Source of the DNA: Vibrio intestinalis
GTDB taxonomy: Bacteria > Pseudomonadota > Gammaproteobacteria > Enterobacterales > Vibrionaceae
Length of the DNA stretch: 64,000 nucleotides
Direction of reading: 5' to 3'
Assembly: GCF_025195085.2 (NCBI RefSeq)
Contig: NZ_JANAVY020000001.1
Coordinates: forward strand, 372,001 to 436,000
The notes below the pieces were generated by a model that was given only the letters and a program-made list of their open reading frames with translations, searched no databases and had not been told where the DNA came from. Of the stretch, positions 8,003-17,754 are shown one piece after another. How positions within the stretch are numbered: the stretch's first letter is position 1; each line of letters starts with the position of its first letter. The position numbers and the translations under genes are program-made.

Positions 8003-9403
8003 ATGACTTACGCGCCTGTAACAGACGTTTTGAGCGGTAAGCTAGCAGTAGACAGTGAAGTCACTGTTCGCGGCTGGATTCGTTCACGTCGTGATTCCAA
8101 AGCTGGAATCTCTTTCCTTGCCATTTATGACGGCTCTTGTTTCGACCCGATTCAGGCCGTGGTCCCAAATAATCTTAATAATTACGAAGACGAAGTACTT
8201 AAGCTAACTACTGGCTGCTCTGTTGAAGTAACAGGTAAGATTGTTGAGTCTCCTGCTAAAGGTCAAGACTTCGAGCTAGCAGCAACTGACGTTAAAGTTG
8301 TTGGCTGGGTTGAAGACGCTGATACTTACCCAATGGCTAAAACTCGTCACTCGATTGAGTACCTACGTGAAGTTGCGCACCTACGCCCGCGCACTAACGT
8401 TATCGGTGCTGTAGCGCGTGTACGCAACTGCCTATCTCAAGCAATCCACCGTTTCTACCACGAGCAAGGTTACTTCTGGGTTTCTGCTCCGCTAATCACA
8501 GCATCTGATGCTGAAGGCGCTGGTGAAATGTTCCGCGTATCTACGCTAGACATGGAAAACCTACCTCGCACAGAGCAAGGCAATGTTGATTACAACGAAG
8601 ATTTCTTCGGTAAAGAGACGTTCCTAACGGTATCTGGTCAGCTTAACGCAGAAACTTACGCTTGTGCACTAAGCAAAGTTTACACGTTCGGCCCTACTTT
8701 CCGTGCTGAAAACTCAAACACTAGCCGCCACCTAGCGGAATTCTGGATGGTGGAGCCTGAAGTAGCATTCGCAGACCTAAACGACGTTGCTAAGCTATCA
8801 GAAGATATGCTGAAGTACGTTTTCAAAGCGGTACTGGAAGAGCGTCGTGATGACCTTGAGTTCTTCGCACAACGCATCGACAAAGAAGCGATTACTCGTC
8901 TAGAGCAATTCGTTTCTTCAGACTTCGCACAAGTAGACTACACTGACGCAATCCAAATTCTTCTAGATTCTGGTCGTGAGTTCGAATTCCCAGTTGAATG
9001 GGGTATCGATATGTCTTCTGAGCACGAGCGTTTCCTAGCTGAAGAACACTTCAAAGCGCCAGTAATCGTTAAGAACTACCCGAAAGACATCAAAGCGTTC
9101 TACATGCGTCTGAACGACGACGGTAAGACAGTTGCTGCGATGGACGTACTTGCACCGGGTATCGGTGAAATCATCGGTGGTTCTCAACGTGAAGAACGTC
9201 TAGATGTTCTTGATGCACGTATGCGCGAGATGGGCATCGACCCTGAGCACATGAACTGGTACCGCGATCTACGTCGTTACGGCACAGTGCCTCACGCTGG
9301 TTTCGGTCTTGGTTTCGAGCGTCTAGTGTCTTACGTAACAGGTATGGGTAACGTTCGTGACGTAATCCCATTCCCACGTACACCACGTTCAGCAAACTTC
9401 TAA
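8003..9403 (+). CDS. asnS: Asparaginyl-tRNA synthetase
   Basis: Class IIb synthetase that charges tRNA-Asn with asparagine. ATG 8003 gives 466 aa, the E. coli length; a GTG/ATG six codons earlier would add an unusual extension. The N-terminal OB-fold anticodon-binding domain spans about residues 1-110 ([19 protein letters not shown]). The catalytic domain carries motif 2 ([26 protein letters not shown], with the FRAE signature near residue 235) and motif 3 ([10 protein letters not shown] near the C-terminus). Codon use is strongly biased, as for a highly expressed gene. It is preceded by an apparent Asn-sensing leader and followed by a terminator, so it is monocistronic. Confidence 0.98.
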   Translation: MTYAPVTDVLSGKLAVDSEVTVRGWIRSRRDSKAGISFLAIYDGSCFDPIQAVVPNNLNNYEDEVLKLTTGCSVEVTGKIVESPAKGQDFELAATDVKVVGWVEDADTYPMAKTRHSIEYLREVAHLRPRTNVIGAVARVRNCLSQAIHRFYHEQGYFWVSAPLITASDAEGAGEMFRVSTLDMENLPRTEQGNVDYNEDFFGKETFLTVSGQLNAETYACALSKVYTFGPTFRAENSNTSRHLAEFWMVEPEVAFADLNDVAKLSEDMLKYVFKAVLEERRDDLEFFAQRIDKEAITRLEQFVSSDFAQVDYTDAIQILLDSGREFEFPVEWGIDMSSEHERFLAEEHFKAPVIVKNYPKDIKAFYMRLNDDGKTVAAMDVLAPGIGEIIGGSQREERLDVLDARMREMGIDPEHMNWYRDLRRYGTVPHAGFGLGFERLVSYVTGMGNVRDVIPFPRTPRSANF

Positions 9404-9425
9404 TCTGAACCAAGAATACGATGTA

Positions 9426-9451
9426 AAGCCCTCTTTTTAGAGGGCTTTTTT
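9426..9451 (+). terminator. asnS intrinsic terminator
   Basis: AAGCCCTCT pairs with AGAGGGCTT across a TTTT loop and is followed by a T run, 22 bases after the asnS stop. Confidence 0.93.
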
Positions 9452-9662
9452 GTAGTTATTACTCAAGCAATCCACAGCTTTAGTTACTATCCCTCAGCTC
9501 TACGCCAGCAAACGTCAATTATGGCGGTGAGATCACTTTCTTTCTCACAACGTATATTACATTTAGGGTCAGGTTCTATAATTAACCTACTAGATTAATA
9601 CGCTTGCGCGAACTAGGCCTTAGTTGGCCACACAAGTCAGCAAATAACTGGTGAGAATAACA

Positions 9663-9962
9663 ATGAAGAAATACGACGAATCCAATATTGAATACAAAGG
9701 TGAAACCAACGGTGTGCACACTTGGTCTACCCCATCGGGTCAACCTTACTATTGGCACCCAGATTGGCTACACATTGCTGAAGATGCAACGGGTACGCAC
9801 CCTAAAGAAGAAATCGCGGTAGAAAGTAATGAGCAGCCTACTGAAAAGCATGCTGTGAAAGCGATTTTGAGCCACTTGAACAAATGGGCAAGTGAGAAAA
9901 TGGCATCCAACCCTGATTTTGAAACCAACGCCCATGAGTCGGAAATTAATTTAAAAAAATAA
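9663..9962 (+). CDS. Small acidic hypothetical protein, 99 aa
   Basis: Unrecognised soluble protein. Its N-terminal half has a run of aromatic residues (HTWSTPSGQPYYWHPDWLH) and a Cys-free composition; the C-terminal half is charged and helical. ATG 9663 is preceded by a GGTGAG ribosome site; a GTG four codons earlier overlaps that site and is unlikely. It is a single-gene unit between two strong terminators. I cannot suggest a function. Confidence 0.65.
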   Translation: MKKYDESNIEYKGETNGVHTWSTPSGQPYYWHPDWLHIAEDATGTHPKEEIAVESNEQPTEKHAVKAILSHLNKWASEKMASNPDFETNAHESEINLKK

Positions 9963-9988
9963 TTTAAAACGACCGAATAATTGACAAA

Positions 9989-10024
9989 AAGCCTCAAGAT
10001 TTAAGTAAATCTTGAGGCTTTTCT
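9989..10024 (+). terminator. Strong intrinsic terminator, 15-bp stem
   Basis: AAGCCTCAAGATTTA (9989-10003) is perfectly complementary to 10006-10020, followed by TTCTC and preceded by an A run, so it may act in both directions. It ends the 99-aa gene. Confidence 0.88.
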
Positions 10025-10417
10025 CTATTCAGTAACGAAGGGACATTCTCTTCAATGAACAGCATTACGTTCCTGACTAACCCCTAGCCCTTTGTCATTA
10101 ACTCTAGCTAAAAATAGGCGAACATCTCACAACTTAGTCTGGAAAATCACTCTCATATTAAGTGCTTGCACATCAATCGAGTAAAACTGAGCTTTTCATC
10201 CCAATTTTTAGGAATATAAAACCATTGGCAATCCCCATAGGCTATGGCGTTATACGTAATTCTGGGTCAAAAAACCGCTCTCGTTAGAACATCTAAAAGT
10301 GATGGAAAAGTTATGATTTCTCGATTAATTCACGGCCAAGCAACTAGGTAAATGCCCGACTTAAACCAAGAGTGAAGCAAATAGATGAATAAATTTGCAT
10401 TTTATTTCGGCTAGCTG
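10025..10417. other. Intergenic region upstream of the aspC promoter
   Basis: About 390 bases without a supported gene. Short ORFs are present (for example a 12-codon one from the ATG near 10313) but none has a ribosome site and unusual composition together. No tRNA-like or riboswitch-like fold was recognised. A small RNA cannot be excluded. Confidence 0.5.
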
Positions 10418-10446
10418 TTGTCAGTGTGGCCTCATAAAGGTATAAA
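10418..10446 (+). promoter_or_regulatory. Predicted sigma-70 promoter of aspC
   Basis: TTGTCA (10418-10423), a 17-base spacer, then TATAAA (10441-10446): 5/6 matches at both boxes with the ideal spacing. Transcription from about 10453 would give a 38-base 5' untranslated region. Confidence 0.65.
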
Positions 10447-10490
10447 TATTCGAAGTATTTTCTCCCTTCGACTTTACATGGATGACGATT

Positions 10491-11681
10491 ATGTTTGAAA
10501 AAGTAGTAGCTGCACCAGCAGACCCTATTCTTGGGCTTACTGAAGAGTTTAAAAAAGACCCTCGCGCTGAAAAAATCAACCTAGGCGTAGGCATTTACAA
10601 AAATGAACAAGGTGAAACGCCTGTTCTAGCAACAGTAAAGAAAGCAGAAGCAGCACTGATTGAAACCGAAAAAACCAAGTCTTACCTTACAATCGAAGGT
10701 ACGGCAGAATACGGCCTAGCAGTACAAAAACTGCTATTCGGTGGGCAAGCAGAAATCGTCACCTCTAAACGCGCGAAAACAGCACAAGCACCAGGTGGTA
10801 CTGGTGCACTTCGCGTTGCGGGTGAATTCATCAAACGCCAATTGGGCGACGTAAAAATCTGGATCAGCAACCCAACGTGGGCAAACCACAATGGCGTGTT
10901 TACAGCAGCAGGTATTGAAACCGCTCAGTACAGCTACTACAACGCTGAAACCAAAGAGAAAGATTTTTCAGCCATGCTTGCTGATCTAGAGAAAGCAAAC
11001 GCAGGCGACATCGTTCTTCTTCACGGCTGCTGTCATAACCCAACGGGTATCGACCCAACGGCAGACGAGTGGGAAACATTGGCAAAATTGGTTGCAGAGA
11101 AACAACTTCTGCCACTGTTTGACTTCGCGTACCAAGGCTTTGCAACTGGCGTAGAAGAAGATGCAGCAGGTCTGCGTACTTTCGCTAAATACAACAAAGA
11201 AATCTTAGTTGCGAGCTCATTCTCTAAAAACTTCGGTCTTTACAACGAACGTGTGGGTGCTTTCACTCTAGTTGCAGAAAACGAAGAAACCGCGACAACG
11301 GCTTTCTCTCAAGTAAAAGCCATCATTCGCTCTATCTACTCAAACCCACCTGCGCACGGTAGTGCTGTGGTTACTTACATTCTAAACGATGCCGATCTTC
11401 GTGCTGAATGGGAAGCAGAAGTAAAAGAGATGCGTGACCGCATTCAAGAGATGCGTGAGCTATTCGTTGCAACACTAAAAGAGCAAGGCGTAGACGCAGA
11501 CTTTAGCTTCATTGAACGTCAAAACGGTATGTTCTCGTTCTCTGGTTTAACTAAAGAGCAAGTAAACCGCCTAAAAGAAGAGTTCGGTATCTACATTGTT
11601 GGCTCTGGCCGTATCAGCGTAGCGGGTATGACGAAGAACAACATGCTACCGCTTTGCAAAGGCATTGCTGCGGTTCTATAA
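10491..11681 (+). CDS. aspC: Aspartate/aromatic-amino-acid aminotransferase
   Basis: PLP-dependent class I transaminase that interconverts aspartate and oxaloacetate with 2-oxoglutarate/glutamate, and by family often also works on aromatic amino acids. ATG 10491 gives 396 aa, the same as E. coli AspC, and the N-terminus [15 protein letters not shown] aligns with it directly. The PLP lysine is in [15 protein letters not shown] (about residue 246); [17 protein letters not shown] and the C-terminal Arg in [10 protein letters not shown] are the other active-site segments. An ATG three codons earlier is also possible. Monocistronic: own promoter and a terminator. Confidence 0.95.
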   Translation: MFEKVVAAPADPILGLTEEFKKDPRAEKINLGVGIYKNEQGETPVLATVKKAEAALIETEKTKSYLTIEGTAEYGLAVQKLLFGGQAEIVTSKRAKTAQAPGGTGALRVAGEFIKRQLGDVKIWISNPTWANHNGVFTAAGIETAQYSYYNAETKEKDFSAMLADLEKANAGDIVLLHGCCHNPTGIDPTADEWETLAKLVAEKQLLPLFDFAYQGFATGVEEDAAGLRTFAKYNKEILVASSFSKNFGLYNERVGAFTLVAENEETATTAFSQVKAIIRSIYSNPPAHGSAVVTYILNDADLRAEWEAEVKEMRDRIQEMRELFVATLKEQGVDADFSFIERQNGMFSFSGLTKEQVNRLKEEFGIYIVGSGRISVAGMTKNNMLPLCKGIAAVL

Positions 11682-11725
11682 GCCCGATTACCGCCAAAAC
11701 CCCTATTGCAACAGCCAATAGAATT

Positions 11726-11752
11726 AGAGCCAGCGATTGCTGGCTCTTTTTG
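11726..11752 (+). terminator. aspC intrinsic terminator
   Basis: AGAGCCAGC and GCTGGCTCT form a 9-bp stem with loop GATT, followed by five T. It abuts the stop codon of the convergent gene. Confidence 0.93.
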
Positions 11753-12382
11753 TTAGAAGTGCACTCTTAACGATACACCCCCTTCATTAGTGGTCGTCAC
11801 TCCCGAATTTCGATGGGTATAAAACCCGCCAAAACTCATTCGCTGAGAAGCACGGTAGTTTGCCCTTAGCGTATAAATATCAACATCAATAATGTCACTG
11901 CGATTCCATTCAACATCCGCGATAGCACTCCACCGCTCGTTCAATTGATATATCAAACCCAACTCACCACCCCATGTGAACTCATCATTACTTGATAGCG
12001 TGGTGTCAGTAATGTCATTGGTCTGCTCAGCCCATTGCATGCCCGCTTTCACTAACCCTTGTAACGCAAGGTTTTGCGCCAAATCGAATTGCATCCCTAG
12101 GCCGGGCAGTAAGGTATAGATTTCCGTCGTAGTCTCATCTGGATGGATAAAACGAGCAGAATAATCAAGGCTCGCCAACAGCCCAAAGCTTAGCGGCATC
12201 ACCCCACCAACACTCAATGCGGTCACATTGCTGTTGGTTCCGATATCATCATCTAACGCACCTGCAGCGAGATCCGCGTAAAAATATCTTGGGAGTTCGA
12301 CCATTGCCGCCGCTGGCAGTGAAGTGATACCGAGTAAACAACAACCGAGAATTGGCAGCGTTTTATTTGGATTTATGCGCAT
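11753..12382 (-). CDS. Small outer-membrane beta-barrel protein, 209 aa
   Basis: Exported protein with a signal peptide (residues about 1-26, ending AAA) and a mature part of alternating polar and hydrophobic strands, about eight, ending in VSLRVHF, a C-terminal Phe as required by the BAM insertion signal. This is the OmpA/OmpX-like porin-family barrel pattern. The sequence GLIYQLNERWSAIADVEWNR and the following strand are typical hairpins. No peptidoglycan-binding domain follows, so it is a stand-alone barrel of unknown role. A GAGGGT ribosome site precedes the ATG. It is convergent with aspC. Confidence 0.82.
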   Translation of the reverse strand: MRINPNKTLPILGCCLLGITSLPAAAMVELPRYFYADLAAGALDDDIGTNSNVTALSVGGVMPLSFGLLASLDYSARFIHPDETTTEIYTLLPGLGMQFDLAQNLALQGLVKAGMQWAEQTNDITDTTLSSNDEFTWGGELGLIYQLNERWSAIADVEWNRSDIIDVDIYTLRANYRASQRMSFGGFYTHRNSGVTTTNEGGVSLRVHF

Positions 12383-12486
12383 AACTGACCCTCACAACTG
12401 TTTTTTTAACCGTAGTGCACAGTTAACGAGTTCGCGTATAAGCAATTATATTTATGTGGGTTTCGTGGCAAAAACGTGATCACCAA

Positions 12487-12514
12487 AAACAAAAAAGGCC
12501 CGCTAGGGCCTTTT
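12487..12514 (-). terminator. Intrinsic terminator overlapping a stop codon
   Basis: AAAAGGCCC/GGGCCTTTT, 9-bp stem with loop GCTA. On the minus strand it is followed by six T, then GTTTTTGG. It begins at the stop codon of the 125-aa gene. Confidence 0.88.
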
Positions 12515-12890
12515 AAAAAGTAATCATTAATTCATCTTGTTGAAGATTTTGAATATCCACTTTGGAACGCTTTTTTAATCGCTCTATTTGTTCTTGTTCT
12601 AGCTCGTAAGGCATGACAAGTTTTATTTCGTGAATACCCTCCGTTTTTGCAAGCTTTAACAGCGTATGAATATTTGATTCGTCACTTCGACTCGCTGAGA
12701 GCGACTTCATGGCTTGATTCCATAAACGCTCTTCGGCTGTCTCTTGCGATTTGATACCATCTTTCCATGCCAGCCCAAAGATAGGAGCAATGGAGCTAAT
12801 TGCTTCGAGAAACGTCCATTTCTTACTGCAGGAAGCGCCTAAAAAAGAGGTGTAATCAAATACCACACATGCCTTGCCTTGATGTTCCAT
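12513..12890 (-). CDS. Hypothetical protein, 125 aa
   Basis: Unrecognised. A hydrophobic N-terminal strand region (ACVVFDYTSFLGA) is followed by a helical segment, and the C-terminal part (GIHEIKLVMPYELEQEQIERLKKR) reads as a strand-helix unit. No signal peptide, metal motif or catalytic signature is visible. It is a single gene with its own terminator; the 232 bases upstream contain no feature I can support beyond AT-rich sequence. Confidence 0.6.
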   Translation of the reverse strand: MEHQGKACVVFDYTSFLGASCSKKWTFLEAISSIAPIFGLAWKDGIKSQETAEERLWNQAMKSLSASRSDESNIHTLLKLAKTEGIHEIKLVMPYELEQEQIERLKKRSKVDIQNLQQDELMITF

Positions 12891-13122
12891 ATCATCCCCC
12901 GTGATCGCGGCAACACAGTGAATTTAATATCGGCCATCATTCTTCATATAGCAATAGGATATAAAACAATAGTCTTTTATACCCCTTACTTGAGCGGAAA
13001 AGCTATATAAAAACCAAAGCAGTAACAAACCTTGAACAAGAAAATGATATACGGAATCAGTTGCTTAATATTTGCGCTACCAAAATAATCCATTCCCAAA
13101 AACGAGATAGGACACTATCCTG

Positions 13123-15471
13123 TTAAACCACATTAATAACTCGACTGGCTTTTTTGTACTGAACGCGCCAGCCCTTCCAGCGCGGGAGCTCCCACCTCTT
13201 GGGGTCGCCTTTACGTAAGCCATCACGATATATTACGTAAACTAATTTTTTATCCGTGTGATATTCAACATCTAAATTCAAATCCCCTAAAAGCAGGGTA
13301 AATGGATAAGTTTGTGCAAAGTCTTCATATTCCCAATATGGAATGCCCTCGAACTGAAAATCCTCGGCGCTAAAAAGCTCAAGCTCTTCCATTGAGTCCA
13401 ATTCGAGTTGAGTTAACTGCTCAGTAAACCAATGTTCAAACGTCAGTTGCTGATGATCGCTTACCTGCTCGCTTAAACCCAGTTCAACATACAATCGCCA
13501 ATGGTCTATTTGTTGTTTGCGCTGCAAGTAGAGCCCATCAAGCACCTCACCGTTTTTTACCGCCTCTAGCATCGGCTTTATTGCGAGCTCCCCTTGCGCT
13601 TGTTGCAGCTCTGTGGCGATCACTCGTCCTGCATACACTAGCTGCATCTCAACTTGGGTGACGCCATCCTCACACACGGTTTCACCCTGTTGCCATTCAC
13701 CAATATTTAGCGCCGCCATCTGCTCAAAAGAGAACGGCATCATTTGCGTCGCTAAAGTTAAGGTTTGCTTCACCCCTCTACCCGGCAGGCTATGAGTATC
13801 TAATACAATCGCGCCTTCAGAACGAGGCGAAAAACGGCTTTCTCTACCCAATACAACTTCCAACTCACCATTGCTAAATGCCTCTTGCCTGCGCTCTCGT
13901 CTGACAAAAACCAGCTCAGGATGCAAAGTTGCAATCGCATTGACCCATTGAGAATGTTCATAACGTGATGCAACCTCAAGCTGTGGCAGTTCAAATACCT
14001 CACGCATCTGCGCTGATAGCGCTCGCGCCTCGCTTAAGGCCTCATTATCAACGTCGACACCTGATAACAGATCACCACGAATGATCTTGATGGCTAACTG
14101 ACCATCACAACCCAATGGCTCATCCTGCGCGAGTTGTTCTTGCAGTTCTTCTGAACTTTTGAGCCGATATAGCTTGCCGGGTGTTGCCAATATCGCGGTG
14201 TAATCGATCATCACTTCTTGCAGCGCCTTAGTTGGCATTCGAGTGACAAGGTCGGCCAACAGCGCATCAATAGGTAAAGGATAGATTTTCTTACCATGCT
14301 CAGTTGCCAAGCCTTGCTGCGTTATGGCGTTCATGGCCAATAATAACTCTTTAGCCTGTTCCACCGAGCGCTGCGGTAATGATTGTAAAAACTCCAACTG
14401 CTCTAGCGCTACGCCACAACTAGCAGAGGCAAGCATCGCCTCGGTTAATGACTCTCGAAACATCTCCGGTGGCGTCACATCACTCAGCGCGGCATGTTCT
14501 CCAAACAAGCGAATACAAATGCCATCCATCACTCGGCCTGCTCGCCCCGCGCGTTGCTGAGCGCTCGATTTAGAAATGTGCTTTAAACTAAGCGTGGTGC
14601 GCCCATTGCGTTGCTCTGTTCTGCGCTCTAAACCGGAATCAATCACAGCAACAATATTGGCAATGGTGAGTGAGGTTTCAGCGACATTGGTCGCTAAAAC
14701 AACCTTCATTCTTCCTTGCGGATTTAAAGCGATATCACGCTGTTGGTTAGTCACTGACGCATGAAGCGGCGCAACGATAATGTCTTCAATGTGCGCGAGC
14801 GCTGATTGGCACTGAGCAATCTCCTTTCTGCCCGGAAGAAAAACCAAAATGTCACCCTGACAATCTGGTAATAAGGCTTCTACCTCTTGGCGCACTCGTT
14901 GATCCAAATGACGGGAATCCGGCAGTTGGCGAGACTCTTTAGCGCGATGACCAATCGCCACATCATATACGCGCCCTTCTGCATGCAGCCTTTGTGCGCC
15001 CAAGTACGCAGCCAGTTTTTCTCCTTCTATGGTTGCCGAGGTTAACACCACGCGGTGCTGATTGCGCTGTTTCAATAGCGCGACGAGCAAATCCGTATCC
15101 CAGCGACGTTCATGGAACTCATCCACGATGATGGTAGAAAAATCACTCAACTGATTTTCACTCATCCAACGAAGTGCCACTCCGGGAGTGACAAACAGCA
15201 CTTGAGTATTCTCAGTCGCGCAGTGTTGGAGTTTGATCGAATAACCAATGCGTTCACCCAAAGTTTGCCCTGCTTGCTGCGAGAGAAACTCCGCTAGCGA
15301 AGTACACGCCAATCGCCTTGGTTCAATCACCAATACTCGGCCATACTCCGCCGCCCATAAAGGCAAGCGAGTCGACTTACCCGAGCCGGTCTCAGCTTCA
15401 ACAATGAGATCGCTCTGTTTGAGCAATTGCATAAAATCAGACTTTAGTGAATCAATAGGAAGTTGAAGCAT
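13123..15471 (-). CDS. hrpB: DEAH-box ATP-dependent RNA helicase, HrpB-like
   Basis: Superfamily 2 helicase of 782 aa. Walker A AETGSGKST (about residues 28-36), DEFHER as motif II (about 117), SAT as motif III (about 150), NVAETSLT as motif V and QRAGRAGR as motif VI are all intact. DEFH instead of DEAH is the mark of the HrpB group. The winged-helix and ratchet domains follow at about residues 340-500, and the C-terminal part ends with LPRWKGWRVQYKKASR. It is slightly shorter than E. coli HrpB (about 820 aa). ATG 15471 is the first ATG; only a TTG lies two codons upstream. Its target RNA is unknown. It is transcribed away from maeA. Confidence 0.88.
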   Translation of the reverse strand: MLQLPIDSLKSDFMQLLKQSDLIVEAETGSGKSTRLPLWAAEYGRVLVIEPRRLACTSLAEFLSQQAGQTLGERIGYSIKLQHCATENTQVLFVTPGVALRWMSENQLSDFSTIIVDEFHERRWDTDLLVALLKQRNQHRVVLTSATIEGEKLAAYLGAQRLHAEGRVYDVAIGHRAKESRQLPDSRHLDQRVRQEVEALLPDCQGDILVFLPGRKEIAQCQSALAHIEDIIVAPLHASVTNQQRDIALNPQGRMKVVLATNVAETSLTIANIVAVIDSGLERRTEQRNGRTTLSLKHISKSSAQQRAGRAGRVMDGICIRLFGEHAALSDVTPPEMFRESLTEAMLASASCGVALEQLEFLQSLPQRSVEQAKELLLAMNAITQQGLATEHGKKIYPLPIDALLADLVTRMPTKALQEVMIDYTAILATPGKLYRLKSSEELQEQLAQDEPLGCDGQLAIKIIRGDLLSGVDVDNEALSEARALSAQMREVFELPQLEVASRYEHSQWVNAIATLHPELVFVRRERRQEAFSNGELEVVLGRESRFSPRSEGAIVLDTHSLPGRGVKQTLTLATQMMPFSFEQMAALNIGEWQQGETVCEDGVTQVEMQLVYAGRVIATELQQAQGELAIKPMLEAVKNGEVLDGLYLQRKQQIDHWRLYVELGLSEQVSDHQQLTFEHWFTEQLTQLELDSMEELELFSAEDFQFEGIPYWEYEDFAQTYPFTLLLGDLNLDVEYHTDKKLVYVIYRDGLRKGDPKRWELPRWKGWRVQYKKASRVINVV

Positions 15472-15603
15472 AATCAATAGAATGGAAGTAATTAGGAGCG
15501 CCAGTATAACACGCCAAAAAGTGAGTTTTTAAACTCAAGCCGTTAACATCCGTCAGAGAAAGCCCGATTCCTTTAATCAATCTCTCACTCTGCACTGTGA
15601 TTG

Positions 15604-15633
15604 TTGTCGAGATTACCCATAGCGGTTTACAAT
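15604..15633 (+). promoter_or_regulatory. Candidate promoter of maeA
   Basis: TTGTCG (15604-15609), an 18-base spacer, then TACAAT (15628-15633), 58 bases before the maeA start. Confidence 0.45.
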
Positions 15634-15690
15634 AGTAACAATTTCCCTGTTCCCCCTGCCCAACTATGGGTCGAAATTAATAGGTTCGTA

Positions 15691-17379
15691 ATGAATAACG
15701 ACAAACGCCCTTTGTATATCCCTTTTGCTGGCCCAGCACTTCTAAGTACCCCCCTTCTAAATAAAGGCAGTGCTTTTACTGCTTCAGAACGAATTTCTTT
15801 TAACTTAGAAGGTCTGCTGCCAGAAACCACCGAAACCATCCAAGAACAGGTTGAACGCGCGTATCAGCAATACCGTAGTTTTGAAAGCGATATGGATAAG
15901 CATATCTATCTACGCAACATTCAAGACACTAACGAGACGCTTTACTACCGTTTAGTGCAGAACCACATCACCGAGATGATGCCAATCATCTACACCCCAA
16001 CGGTTGGTGCAGCATGTGAAAACTTTTCTAACATCTACCGTCGTGGCCGTGGTTTGTTTGTGTCTTACGCCAACCGCGAGCGTATGGATGACATTCTAAA
16101 CAACGCATCAAACCACAACGTAAAAGTCATCGTTGTAACGGACGGCGAACGTATTCTTGGTCTTGGTGACCAAGGTATCGGCGGTATGGGTATTCCAATT
16201 GGTAAGCTTTCGCTTTATACCGCTTGTGGTGGTATTAGCCCAGCTTATACTTTGCCTATCGTGCTTGATGTGGGTACAAACAACCCACAACGCCTTGCTG
16301 ACCCTATGTACATGGGCTGGCGTCATCCACGCATCACAGGTACGGATTACGATGCGTTTGTCGAAGAGTTTATCCAAGCGGTTCAACGTCGTTGGCCTGA
16401 TGCTCTAATTCAATTTGAAGACTTTGCACAGAAAAACGCAATGCCGCTACTAGAGCGCTACAAAGATCGCATCTGCTGCTTCAATGATGACATTCAAGGT
16501 ACGGCTGCGGTTACCGTGGGTTCACTATTGGCGGCATGTCAGGCTGCGGGTAGTAAGCTATCTGATCAACGCATCACCTTCTTAGGTGCAGGCTCTGCCG
16601 GTTGTGGTATTGCAGAAGCGATCATCGCTCAAATGGTTTCTGAAGGTATTTCAGATGAGCAAGCTCGCTCACAAGTTTACATGGTTGACCGTTGGGGCCT
16701 ACTGCAAGAAGGCATGCCAAACCTTCTCGACTTCCAACAAAAGCTCGTTCAGAAATCTGAAAACACACAAAATTGGGAAACCGACAACAACGCATACTCA
16801 CTATTAGATGTCATGCGCAATGCCCAACCAACGGTTCTTGTTGGCGTATCTGGCGCTCCGGGTCTGTTTAGCAAAGAAGTCATTCAAGAGATGCACAAGC
16901 ATTGCCCGCGTCCAATTGTTTTCCCGCTTTCAAACCCTACCAGTCGTGTTGAAGCGACACCAAACGACATCATTCGTTGGACAAACGGTGAAGCGCTAGT
17001 GGCAACCGGTAGCCCATTTGACCCTGTGGTTCACGATGGTAAAACCTACCCAATTGCACAATGTAACAACAGCTACATCTTCCCGGGTATTGGCCTAGGC
17101 GTACTTGCTGTTTCAGCGCGTCGCGTAACTGATGAAATGCTGATGGAGTCAAGCCGTGCGCTAGCAACATGTTCACCACTGGCAATCAATGGCCAAGGCG
17201 CATTGTTACCGCCACTGGAAGCGATTCATTCAGTATCGAAGAAGATTGCCTTCGCAGTTGCCAAAAAAGCGATTGAACAAGGTGTTGCTTTGGAAATTAC
17301 CGACGAAGCGCTTGAAGAAGCTATCGATGCTCACTTCTGGCAGCCTGTGTACCGCCGTTACAAACGTACTGCTTTCTAA
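15691..17379 (+). CDS. maeA: NAD-dependent malic enzyme
   Basis: Oxidative decarboxylation of malate to pyruvate with reduction of NAD+. ATG 15691 gives 562 aa, the usual length of MaeA/SfcA; the open frame continues 30 codons upstream but that stretch is not conserved-looking and contains the promoter. [15 protein letters not shown] and [20 protein letters not shown] form the N-terminal malate-binding region, [15 protein letters not shown] the catalytic Tyr/Lys area motif, [16 protein letters not shown] with [12 protein letters not shown] the metal-binding acidic residues, and [15 protein letters not shown] the NAD Rossmann loop. Central carbon metabolism, cytosolic. Terminated right after the gene. 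Confidence 0.96.
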   Translation: MNNDKRPLYIPFAGPALLSTPLLNKGSAFTASERISFNLEGLLPETTETIQEQVERAYQQYRSFESDMDKHIYLRNIQDTNETLYYRLVQNHITEMMPIIYTPTVGAACENFSNIYRRGRGLFVSYANRERMDDILNNASNHNVKVIVVTDGERILGLGDQGIGGMGIPIGKLSLYTACGGISPAYTLPIVLDVGTNNPQRLADPMYMGWRHPRITGTDYDAFVEEFIQAVQRRWPDALIQFEDFAQKNAMPLLERYKDRICCFNDDIQGTAAVTVGSLLAACQAAGSKLSDQRITFLGAGSAGCGIAEAIIAQMVSEGISDEQARSQVYMVDRWGLLQEGMPNLLDFQQKLVQKSENTQNWETDNNAYSLLDVMRNAQPTVLVGVSGAPGLFSKEVIQEMHKHCPRPIVFPLSNPTSRVEATPNDIIRWTNGEALVATGSPFDPVVHDGKTYPIAQCNNSYIFPGIGLGVLAVSARRVTDEMLMESSRALATCSPLAINGQGALLPPLEAIHSVSKKIAFAVAKKAIEQGVALEITDEALEEAIDAHFWQPVYRRYKRTAF

Positions 17380-17389
17380 TATCCTACTC

Positions 17390-17415
17390 AAAGCCCCTAT
17401 TATTAGGGGCTTTTT
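17390..17415 (+). terminator. maeA intrinsic terminator
   Basis: AAAGCCCCTA pairs with TAGGGGCTTT with a four-base loop and a T run. It lies between maeA and the DUF3392 gene, whose start is only 16 bases further. Confidence 0.9.
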
Positions 17416-17430
17416 GCTTTGGTCATCAAA

Positions 17431-17754
17431 ATGTTGGAATTTTTAGCCCCTGCTGGGCGTTATATTGCGCCATATTTAAGTGAGATCTCTACTGCCTTAA
17501 TCGCTTGTGCTTTAGTGATGTTTGGCGGTGAAATCAATGCGAATCTGCGTCGATTGTTGAGAACTCAGAACTTTGTCGTAAGAACGGTCGTGTTTATATT
17601 GATTAATGCGTTTGGTTACGGCTTAATCATTGTAAAAGCAACCCCTTACCTAGCGCGGACATTACGTGATTTGCCCTATGGCATGATGTTTTGCATAGTA
17701 TTGACCAGCTTTATTTTGATAGGGCTTTGGGCACAAAGGAATCGACAAATCTAG
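17431..17754 (+). CDS. DUF3392 inner-membrane protein
   Basis: 107-aa membrane protein matching the DUF3392 family, common in Vibrio and related gammaproteobacteria and of unknown role. Three hydrophobic helices are visible: about residues 15-33 (STALIACALVMFGG), 48-68 (VVFILINAFGYGLIIV) and 84-103 (MMFCIVLTSFILIGLW). The start LEFLAPAGRYIAPYL is typical. ATG 17431 is preferred to a TTG four codons earlier. Its TAG stop overlaps the GTG start of the SanA-like gene, so the two are translationally coupled. Confidence 0.85.
   Translation: MLEFLAPAGRYIAPYLSEISTALIACALVMFGGEINANLRRLLRTQNFVVRTVVFILINAFGYGLIIVKATPYLARTLRDLPYGMMFCIVLTSFILIGLWAQRNRQI

Noticed and set aside
10313..10351. 12-codon ORF upstream of aspC
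   Set aside because: No Shine-Dalgarno site, no codon bias for aspartate or aromatic residues, and it lies upstream of the predicted promoter.
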